Source: Terriglobia bacterium
GTDB taxonomy: Bacteria > Acidobacteriota > Terriglobia > UBA7540
Length of the DNA stretch: 11,611 nt
Direction: 5' to 3'
NCBI GenBank assembly: GCA_020072905.1
Contig: JAIQGB010000309.1
Coordinates: 1-11,611, forward strand
In this document: positions 1 to 5,416 of the stretch, piece by piece
Position numbering within the stretch: position 1 is the first letter of the stretch
How the letters are laid out: the number at the start of each line of letters is the position of its first letter
Notes under the pieces: generated by a model
What the model saw: the letters and a program-made list of their open reading frames with translations, nothing else
What the model was told of the DNA's origin: nothing
Database searches by the model: none
Program-made: the position numbers and the translations under genes

Positions 1-16
1 AAAGCCGATTCATCCT

Positions 17-2221
17 TCAGAGCGCGGGATTCGCGTCCATCTCCACCAAGCGGCGCCAGCGGCGGTCAACTTCCGTCTGGATTTCCTCTCTGACGGAGGC
101 GAACTCTTCGCCCACCAGATGCGCAAACGCCGACCCCATGATCTGGAACAGCTCTTTCACTGGGATCTTTTGCCCCGCCTTGTCCGGGTTGTGATTGAGG
201 CGGGTGATCCCGTGCTCGACCTCGTAGAGCGGGAAGAGGCAACTCTTCACGGCCTTGTCCACGATGCGGAAGCCCATCTTCGGGTCGGCGCCCCAATTGA
301 GCGGGCAGGGGGAGAAGAACCGTCCGAAAACGAAGTTGCCTCCGCGCACCATTTTCTGCGCCTTGCGGGCTTTCGCGAGCAGGTCGCGGAAGTTCGACTC
401 CGCCGCCTGGAAGAGATAGGGTGCGTGCGTGCCGCGCAGGATTTCAACGATATCTTTGTGGTGTTGGAGCTTGCCCTTCTGCTGCGGGCCGACGTTGGCG
501 TTGGTGAAGCGATGGCCGAGCAGGCCCGTGTAGCAGAGCTGCCCGCCGGTGTTCATGTAACCCTTGTTGTCGTACTCGAGGACGATCATGGGATCGTTGC
601 GCAGCGCCGCACCAATCACCTGGTCCATGCCAATGTCGTCGCCGCCGTCGCCGGTCACGACGATGAAGGTGATTTCGTCGTCCATTTTCCCCTGGCGGCG
701 AAAGCGCTGATACATCTCGATCACGCCCGTCGCCGTCGAGGTGGCGTTGTGGAAGAGATTGTGGAAATAGGGGACGCGAAAACTGGTGGAAGGGAAACCG
801 GTCGTCACCACCATACCGCAGCCGGTGTTGAAGAAGAGCACGACTTGCCCGTCGATGCCGCGCAGGAACATCTCCAGGCTGGAAAACAGGCCGCAGCCCG
901 GGCAAGCGGAGTGCTTCTCGATGCGGTGCGGCATGTCGGCCAACTCTCTCAGGTCAATGCGCTCTTTGCCAGCGTTGCGGGTGGCGTCTTCCGTCACAAT
1001 TGGCTCGGTCCTGGCAGCCGGCGCGTAATCGCGATCCCCCGGCCAAGCCTGGTAATAGCCCTTCCAGCGCTTCTCGTGGTCGGGAACGTTGGGGAAATTC
1101 AGCGCCAGGCGGAGCAGATACTCGGCATCCTCGGGGTAGAAGTTCAAGCCGCCTATTCCGTACGTGCGGCTCAAAAGCAGATTGTGATCTCCGCCGCGCT
1201 GCAGGACCGCGCCGACTTCGTTGGCGAGGTAGTTGTTCGCCCCGTACTGCGAAACGCGCTCCGCCACCAGGATGCGGTCCGCCGAGAAAAGTGTCTGGAG
1301 GATGGCATCCGCGGGCCAGGGGCGCAACACGGTCGGCGAAACCAGCTTGACGCTCCGCCCTTCCTTGCGCAGGAGGTCAACCGCCACCTTCGACGCTTCG
1401 GCCGCTGAGTTGAGGATGAAGAGCGCAACCTGCGCGTCCGGCTCGCCATAAACGTCGAGGAATTGGTAGCGGCGGCCGCTTAGTTGGGCGTACTCGTCGA
1501 AGATCTTGGGCAGCAACTTCAGCGCTTTCTCCATCTTCTGGTCGATCAGCACCTTGGTGTTGATGAGATCGTCGTTCATGTAGGGGCCGAAGGTGTGGGG
1601 ATGCTCGACGTCGAGGATCGACAGCCGCTTCGGCGGCTCCGGGCCGACAAAGTCACGCACGGCTTGGCGGCTTTTGAAAACCTTGATGCGCCGGTTGGCG
1701 TGACTGGTGTGGAAACCGTCGTAGGCGACGAGCGCCGGCAGGTTTACGGCTTCCGCGACCTTGAGCGCGATGAGGTTGAGGTCGTAAACAGCCTGCACGG
1801 TGGGCGCGCAGAAGGTGATCCAGCCCCAGCCGAGCGTCGCTGCCAGATCTGAGTGGCCGTTCTTGATGTTCAGCGGCGCGTTGACGTCCCGCGTGGCGAG
1901 ATTCAGGATGACGGGGAGGCCGAGACCCGCCAGAGCGGGCATCTCTTCCGCTTTCAGGAGGAGGCCCTGGGCGGAGGTGACGTCAACGGCCCGGCCGCCG
2001 GCGATGGCCATGCCCGCCACCGTGGAAATGGCGGCCAACTCGGAAGTGCCCACGACGAAGCTGAGATCGATTTCGCCCTGGGCATACGCGCGACTGACGT
2101 ACTCTCCAACCTCCGAAGAAGGCGTGATGGGGTAGTATCCCTCGCCGTCAAAGCCAATATCGATGATGGCGTGCGCGGCGGCTTCGTTGCCACTGGAGAT
2201 GATGGTCTGTTGTTCGAGCAT
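17..2221 (-). CDS. 2-oxoacid:ferredoxin oxidoreductase, fused alpha-beta subunit
   Basis: This 734-residue protein is the catalytic part of an oxidoreductase that decarboxylates a 2-oxoacid to an acyl-CoA and passes electrons to ferredoxin. Residues 1 to about 390 match the alpha subunit, with the pyrimidine-binding region near the start (SSGNEAAAHA) and a TSAQGLLLKAEEM stretch at 82-94. Residues from about 435 match the beta subunit. Its thiamine pyrophosphate motif is GDGGDDIG at 524-531 followed by DNKGYMNTG at 551-559. Four cysteines in the usual places for the beta-subunit iron-sulfur cluster are present: CPGCG (440, 443), NTGCG (468) and SPCP (639). Alpha and beta are usually separate proteins in four-subunit enzymes, so the single chain is a fusion. 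The start is set by GAGGTGA six bases before the ATG. It is the second gene of an operon with the gamma-delta fusion. The substrate (pyruvate, branched-chain or aryl 2-oxoacid) cannot be read from the sequence, although the DNKGYMNTG form is closest to pyruvate-type beta subunits. Confidence 0.9.
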   Translation of the reverse strand: MLEQQTIISSGNEAAAHAIIDIGFDGEGYYPITPSSEVGEYVSRAYAQGEIDLSFVVGTSELAAISTVAGMAIAGGRAVDVTSAQGLLLKAEEMPALAGLGLPVILNLATRDVNAPLNIKNGHSDLAATLGWGWITFCAPTVQAVYDLNLIALKVAEAVNLPALVAYDGFHTSHANRRIKVFKSRQAVRDFVGPEPPKRLSILDVEHPHTFGPYMNDDLINTKVLIDQKMEKALKLLPKIFDEYAQLSGRRYQFLDVYGEPDAQVALFILNSAAEASKVAVDLLRKEGRSVKLVSPTVLRPWPADAILQTLFSADRILVAERVSQYGANNYLANEVGAVLQRGGDHNLLLSRTYGIGGLNFYPEDAEYLLRLALNFPNVPDHEKRWKGYYQAWPGDRDYAPAARTEPIVTEDATRNAGKERIDLRELADMPHRIEKHSACPGCGLFSSLEMFLRGIDGQVVLFFNTGCGMVVTTGFPSTSFRVPYFHNLFHNATSTATGVIEMYQRFRRQGKMDDEITFIVVTGDGGDDIGMDQVIGAALRNDPMIVLEYDNKGYMNTGGQLCYTGLLGHRFTNANVGPQQKGKLQHHKDIVEILRGTHAPYLFQAAESNFRDLLAKARKAQKMVRGGNFVFGRFFSPCPLNWGADPKMGFRIVDKAVKSCLFPLYEVEHGITRLNHNPDKAGQKIPVKELFQIMGSAFAHLVGEEFASVREEIQTEVDRRWRRLVEMDANPAL

Positions 2222-2378
2222 GGCCGTTCACCTCAAGCTTTACCTCGACTTGTAGCCATAGAGCCGTAATGGAAACTGGAAACTAGAAAATCGAAACTCG
2301 AAAATCGAAAATCGAAGATCTGGCGCTTCCGAATCCCGAACCACGAGTCCCGAATCCCGAACCGTGAGTCCCCGTCCT
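2222..2378. repeat. Intergenic tandem repeats inside the oxidoreductase operon
   Basis: The spacer between the two oxidoreductase genes contains two arrays. At 2271-2319 there are seven 7-bp units of the form ggaaact/cgaaaat. At 2330-2371 there are two 21-bp units, each beginning CGAATCCCGAACC and ending GAGTCC, which differ at only two bases (AC versus GT). No reading frame or hairpin explains them. Similar 'tcgaaaatcgaa' and 'gattcggg' arrays are, as I recall, common between genes in soil-bacterial genomes, but I cannot search for that here. Transcription must read through them to reach the alpha-beta gene. Confidence 0.8.
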
Positions 2379-3314
2379 TCACGCAAACACCAGTTCCGGT
2401 TCCTTCAGCGCCTTGCCGTGCTTGGTGGTGGGGCAGATCTCCACACACTGCATGCACCCTTTGCAGTAAGCCGGATTGATGCCCAGCATCTTCCTGTCCT
2501 TCCAGATGATGGCTCCCGGATCGGGGCAGGGGACCAAGCAGAGTCCGCAGTGGGAGCAGAGTTCGGCGGCGAAGACCGGAACGCGCCCGAGCGGTTCAGC
2601 GCCGGGCTCGGGGACAGAGATGTTTGTGAGCGCGTTGATCGCCCCGCCGTTCAGCATGTTCGTGTAGCCGATGGGTGAACTCGCGCGCGCCGGGTCGACG
2701 AGCGGATATTCCGCGCTGGGCTCAAAGCGCTCACTGCGGACTGAGCCCAGGGCCGCAGCGAAGGCATCGACGTTGGACTCCTTGGCTTTGGGCCACTGCT
2801 TGGCGATGGCGTACTTCACAATGTCGGTTGGAAATACCAGTTGATCTGTCAGCACCGCCAACATCGGCATGTTCAGTCGCGACTTCGTTTCCAGCGCGAT
2901 CCGCGTGGCATCGAGGGTCAGAATCTTGCCGCTGGGCAGGCGCAGCAGACCACGGATCTCGGCGGGTGCCTTGGTCGTGTTGGCCATGACCGTCGCTTCC
3001 GGCTGAAGTCCGGCGACGAGATTCTGGGAGCGGATCAGCTTCTCGCGGAAGACGCTGAGCATGTGCGGGCGGCGCGTGGGGCCGCTCTCCCGCACGGGTA
3101 TTCCGTACGGGCAGAGGCGGATGGAAACGTCGGTCGGCGTGCCGGTTTTCTCGCTCCCGTACTTGGCGTCGTACCCGCCGTCGAGATCCAGGGCTTCGAC
3201 GGCAATCTTGAACAGCAGCTTGGCAGCCATGTTGGCGCCGTCGCCGCCCAGAGCGGTCAGAAGGATGTTCGTGAAACCCAGTTCGTCCTGATAGGGCAGT
3301 CTGTATGCGGCCAT
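2379..3314 (-). CDS. 2-oxoacid:ferredoxin oxidoreductase, fused gamma-delta subunit
   Basis: This 311-residue protein supplies the gamma domain and the electron-carrying delta domain of the same 2-oxoacid:ferredoxin oxidoreductase. Residues 15-200 are the gamma domain, with GGDGANMAAKLL at 23-34 and GYDAKYGSEKTGTPT at 47-61, where the family has its glycine-rich G-x-G-x-x-x-A-A-x-x-L motif. The C-terminal 60 residues are a two-cluster ferredoxin: CSHCGLCLVPCP (Cys 253, 256, 259, 263) and CKGCMQCVEICP (Cys 284, 287, 290, 294). Both are complete CxxCxxCxxxCP sets and should bind two [4Fe-4S] clusters. The longer open frame could start 35 codons earlier, but that extension has no family resemblance, and GAGGTG lies eight bases before the chosen ATG. 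It is first in the operon, followed after 157 bp by the alpha-beta gene. Together they would form a two-polypeptide version of a normally four-polypeptide enzyme. Confidence 0.88.
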   Translation of the reverse strand: MAAYRLPYQDELGFTNILLTALGGDGANMAAKLLFKIAVEALDLDGGYDAKYGSEKTGTPTDVSIRLCPYGIPVRESGPTRRPHMLSVFREKLIRSQNLVAGLQPEATVMANTTKAPAEIRGLLRLPSGKILTLDATRIALETKSRLNMPMLAVLTDQLVFPTDIVKYAIAKQWPKAKESNVDAFAAALGSVRSERFEPSAEYPLVDPARASSPIGYTNMLNGGAINALTNISVPEPGAEPLGRVPVFAAELCSHCGLCLVPCPDPGAIIWKDRKMLGINPAYCKGCMQCVEICPTTKHGKALKEPELVFA

Positions 3315-3575
3315 GGGAGGGACACCTCGCCCCAGTCGAGATGATTCAAAGTCAGTGTGCAGCATTCGTCCTGCCAAATCGGGACGGCTTCGCGTCCCAG
3401 GCGACGCTGTGGAACGCATCAGTTCAATAGGGAAGTCCGTGACAGCTTGTCAATTTGTCCTACCGGACTGGACAGGACATCCCCGACGGGCCTTTGTGTC
3501 GCTGCTGGGGTTCGCGCAGATGCCTTTATTCGGGCACCGGGGCGCTTGGTGGGTCGGGAAAACATGAAGCGGAAA
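3315..3575. other. Intergenic region with inverted repeats upstream of the oxidoreductase operon
   Basis: No gene is seen here. A perfect 6-bp stem with a 6-base loop lies at 3381-3398 (GGGACG-gcttcg-CGTCCC), with no T-run on either side, so it is not a clear terminator. A second inverted repeat, TGACA-N3-TGTCA, lies at 3440-3452. Several further GTCC/GGAC half repeats follow to about 3480. The region must hold the end of the Gfo/Idh/MocA transcript and probably the promoter of the operon ending at 17. Confidence 0.5.
3424..3453 (-). promoter_or_regulatory. Weak candidate promoter for the oxidoreductase operon
   Basis: On the minus strand a perfect TTGACA (3453-3448) is followed after 18 bases by TATTGA (3429-3424), which keeps only the TAT of a -10 box. 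It sits about 110 bases before the gamma-delta start codon. The -35 half overlaps the TGACA-N3-TGTCA inverted repeat at 3440-3452, so a dimeric repressor could bind there. The poor -10 box makes this tentative. Confidence 0.28.
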
Positions 3576-4541
3576 TCAAGGTGGTCCGATGCCAGCGAGG
3601 TAGATTGGGCTCGGTCGATTATCGCGCGCGGACCGGTAGATGGCCTGCATCACGGCCACGTCTTTGAGGCCCTCGTAACCGTCCGGTTCGGGGTCGCGGC
3701 CGCGGCGGATCGAGTCCGCGAAGGCGTCGAGTTCCAGCACAAACTCGTCCATCGCTTTGAACTTCTTCTCAAACCAGCGGCCGCCGATCTTGCCGAAAAG
3801 GCGCCGCTCCTCGTCGTAGGCATAGGCCGGATCGAGCGCCGCCCAGCCCTTCTCTCCGTGGACGTGGAGGAAGGAAGCTTGCGCGGCTCCGAAGCTGGAA
3901 CTTGCCTGGAGCACGACCCCTTCCGGGAACTTGAGTTGGAAGGAGATGTTTTCCTCGATCTCGCTGAAGCGCGCCGGATCGAGCGTCCAGGCGTAGGCGG
4001 AGGCCTCGACGGGGTCCTTGTCGAGCAGCCACCGGGCGGTGTTGATGCAGTAGACGCCCACATCCACCAGTGAACCTCCGCCCGCCTGCTTGCGATCGAA
4101 ATGCCAGGCGGGGGTCGCCTTGCCGGGGGGAAGGTAGATCGTGAAGGCCGAATGGAGGATCTTGAGGCGGCCCAGCTTGCCGCTCGTCACCAGTTTCTTG
4201 AGCGCCCGGCTCGCGGGCTCGAAGTATTTGCGGTAGGCGATCATCAGCCGGACGTTATCGGAGGCTGCTGCCCGGAGCGTGTACTCGGCGTGCGTGCCAT
4301 TCGTCGTGGCGATGAAGACGGCGTTGACTTGGGGATGATTCAGACAGAGGACGTAGTCGTCGTAGGTGTAGTAGTCGCGGGCGCCGAATTTCGCCGCCAG
4401 GCGCCGCGCCTTGCGCTCGTCACCGCTCACCAGCGCCACGAGCTTCGTCTTCTTGCTGCGCCGGAAGGCCGGCAGGACCGCCCGTTCGGCGATCCCTCCC
4501 AGGCCTACCACCGCCACGCCAATCCGCTTCGAAGCCGCCAT
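3576..4541 (-). CDS. Gfo/Idh/MocA-family oxidoreductase lacking the EKP catalytic segment
   Basis: This 321-residue protein has the fold of NAD(P)-dependent sugar or cyclitol dehydrogenases. Its N-terminal Rossmann motif is VVGLGGIAE at 11-19. The family's second domain begins near residue 100 (LMIAYRKYFEPA) and contains GGGSLVDVGVYCINTARWL at 154-172, the active-site region with the conserved Asp. Between 'HAEYTLRAA' (84-92) and 'NVRLMIAYR' (96-104), however, only about three residues remain where relatives have roughly 30, including the EKP motif whose lysine is catalytic. The deletion is in frame and lies near 4255-4272. The protein is also shorter than typical members (about 345-370). I chose the ATG at 4541 because GAGAGGA precedes it and the Rossmann fold follows at once; the 62-residue upstream extension shows no homology. 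Activity is doubtful unless the segment is missing only through a sequencing or assembly error. Confidence 0.85.
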   Translation of the reverse strand: MAASKRIGVAVVGLGGIAERAVLPAFRRSKKTKLVALVSGDERKARRLAAKFGARDYYTYDDYVLCLNHPQVNAVFIATTNGTHAEYTLRAAASDNVRLMIAYRKYFEPASRALKKLVTSGKLGRLKILHSAFTIYLPPGKATPAWHFDRKQAGGGSLVDVGVYCINTARWLLDKDPVEASAYAWTLDPARFSEIEENISFQLKFPEGVVLQASSSFGAAQASFLHVHGEKGWAALDPAYAYDEERRLFGKIGGRWFEKKFKAMDEFVLELDAFADSIRRGRDPEPDGYEGLKDVAVMQAIYRSARDNRPSPIYLAGIGPP

Positions 4542-4777
4542 CCTGTAATTCCTCTCCGCCGGAGACTTGCACTGTGCCGATATTCCTTCGAGCATTATCA
4601 GCCCGTTGTCAACCAGCGTGACTGCGGCGCCGGACGACGCGACGAAAAAGTGGGTGGATGCGGGCTCCTCAGTCTCCACACCTGCTGAGGGAGAGAGGAC
4701 GTCGCGCGGTCCGCGGCTTCTTGCCAAATGACGCGGCCCTCAGGATCGGGTATTTACTTCAAGGTGAGCGGTCGCCG
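4542..4777. other. Non-coding stretch between Gfo/Idh/MocA gene and radical SAM remnant
   Basis: No coding homology is seen in any frame. There is a 6-bp inverted repeat, CCTCAG (4667-4672) with CTGAGG (4685-4690). A TTGACA on the minus strand (4612-4607) could be a -35 box for the Gfo/Idh/MocA gene, but I find no matching -10 box at proper spacing. Part of this stretch may be decayed sequence linked to the remnant at 4778-4942. Confidence 0.35.
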
Positions 4778-4942
4778 TTACGCCGCGACGGAGACTGTCC
4801 TAGGCTGGTAGACGCAGCAAGGTTCTTCGGCGAAGAGGTCGCCGGTGACGGTGTAGGCGCGGGCGCGACAGTGCACGCACGCCAGATCGCAGGCTTGAGT
4901 TACTTCCCATATCGCAATGTAGGGCCGGTCATCGAATTCCAT
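4778..4942 (-). pseudogene. Remnant of a NirJ/AhbD-like radical SAM/SPASM gene (ends fused, middle lost)
   Basis: A 54-codon frame runs from ATG (4942-4940) to TAA (4780-4778). It begins RPYIAIWEVTQACDLACVHC and so carries the complete CxxxCxxC motif (Cys 18, 22, 25) that binds the radical SAM [4Fe-4S] cluster. The rest, RARAYTVTGDLFAEEPCC then VYQP, resembles the last 25 or so residues of heme-type radical SAM/SPASM proteins, where '(CGGS)RARAYA.TGD....EP.C.Y.P' follows the auxiliary-cluster cysteines. The roughly 300 residues that form the barrel are absent. The junction falls on a doubled CGCGCC (Cys-Arg-Ala-Arg-Ala), so loss by recombination between short repeats is plausible. I recognise the two ends from family knowledge, with no alignment run. 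A weak GGGGTG lies before the ATG. It diverges from the DUF542 gene, and a heme-type enzyme beside NO-related genes would be a sensible pairing before decay. It could still make a small cysteine-rich peptide, but this is less likely. Confidence 0.72.
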
Positions 4943-5048
4943 TCACGCACCCCGCCGCGAGAAATGACCGCTGCCTCTGTGCAAGGTGGCACATCTCAGA
5001 AAGTCATCTGCCACGCCTCAATAGAACATGGCGGAGATTCCTGACCTA

Positions 5049-5060
5049 TGACGGAAGTCA
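5049..5060. promoter_or_regulatory. Candidate Crp/Fnr-type operator, upstream copy (TGAC-N4-GTCA)
   Basis: The sequence TGACGGAAGTCA has perfect 4-bp dyad arms, TGAC and GTCA, around a 4-bp spacer. The format matches the half-site spacing of Crp/Fnr-family sites (FNR is TTGAT-N4-ATCAA), with C in the last half-site position, although the outer T and A are absent. The same format recurs 34 bp downstream. It is 107 bp before the DUF542 start codon. Confidence 0.45.
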
Positions 5061-5082
5061 CAACCAAGGCACTTGAATCTCG

Positions 5083-5094
5083 TGACTTAAGTCA
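5083..5094. promoter_or_regulatory. Candidate Crp/Fnr-type operator, downstream copy (perfect palindrome)
   Basis: TGACTTAAGTCA is a perfect 12-bp palindrome. It repeats the TGAC-N4-GTCA format seen at 5049-5060, with centres 34 bp apart. If it worked like a class II activator site (centre near -41.5) transcription would start near 5130, and a poor -10 candidate TAGGCT lies at 5118-5123. Nitric-oxide genes are often controlled by Crp/Fnr-family regulators, so activation by such a regulator is a reasonable inference. The regulator itself is not in the window. Confidence 0.5.
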
Positions 5095-5121
5095 TCGAGC
5101 GAAGCTAAGGCACGGGTTAGG

Positions 5122-5148
5122 CTTGGGTTTCGAACGCCCAAGGAGGTG
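5122..5148 (+). promoter_or_regulatory. Hairpin overlapping a near-perfect Shine-Dalgarno of the DUF542 gene
   Basis: AGGAGGTGA at 5141-5149 is an almost complete complement to the 3' end of 16S rRNA and ends seven to nine bases before the ATG at 5156. The stem CTTGGG (5122-5127) pairs with CCCAAG (5137-5142), so the right arm covers the first two bases of the Shine-Dalgarno. This could tune translation, but the overlap is small. Confidence 0.4.
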
Positions 5149-5155
5149 AATCAGA

Positions 5156-5365
5156 ATGTCAGTCATTACACCCGAAATGAAGGTTGGAGAGATATCCCGG
5201 GCTTGGCCGCAAACCATGAGGGTCTTTGCCCGCTACCGGCTCGACCTCTGCTGTGGAGGGGTTCATCCCCTCGCCTATGTGGCGGAGAAGCATGGCTTCA
5301 GCCTGGAGAAAATGCTCGAGGAACTGAACGCGGAAATCGCCACAGTGCCATCTCCGATGGGGTGA
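5156..5365 (+). CDS. Stand-alone DUF542 (ScdA_N / Ric N-terminal) domain protein
   Basis: This 69-residue protein matches the N-terminal domain of the iron-sulfur cluster repair proteins ScdA/YtfE (Ric), which protect and repair clusters after nitric oxide or oxidative damage. The signature is present in order: PQTMRVFARYRLDLCCGG at 18-35, with the paired Cys 32-Cys 33 and Gly-Gly, then a helix ending MLEELNAE at 53-60. In full-length Ric the di-iron hemerythrin-like domain follows; here the protein stops, so it has no di-iron centre. Its Shine-Dalgarno is very strong. The next gene begins 51 bp downstream on the same strand and carries a second copy of this domain, with almost the same closing sequence (LVEELNAE), so the two probably arose by duplication. 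Likely cytoplasmic. Function as a stand-alone domain is inferred, possibly as a partner of the following membrane protein. Confidence 0.85.
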   Translation: MSVITPEMKVGEISRAWPQTMRVFARYRLDLCCGGVHPLAYVAEKHGFSLEKMLEELNAEIATVPSPMG

Positions 5366-5416
5366 CCGCGCGGGAGATTTCCACTCCATCAGACAGTCAC
5401 CTGCGGAGAGAAATCG

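Noticed and set aside
119..1408. Long open frame of 429 codons on the plus strand across the alpha-beta gene
   Set aside because: It is the antisense of a gene with clear thiamine and cluster motifs; its own translation is rich in Arg, His, Val and Glu with no recognisable domain, as expected in GC-rich DNA.
4542..4727. 62-residue N-terminal extension of the Gfo/Idh/MocA protein
   Set aside because: It lacks homology, and a good ribosome site and the Rossmann motif both point to the ATG at 4541.
5122..5142. tRNA T-arm-like sequence (TTTCGAAC within a GC stem)
   Set aside because: The loop is nine bases rather than seven, and no anticodon arm, D arm, acceptor stem or CCA end can be drawn around it.
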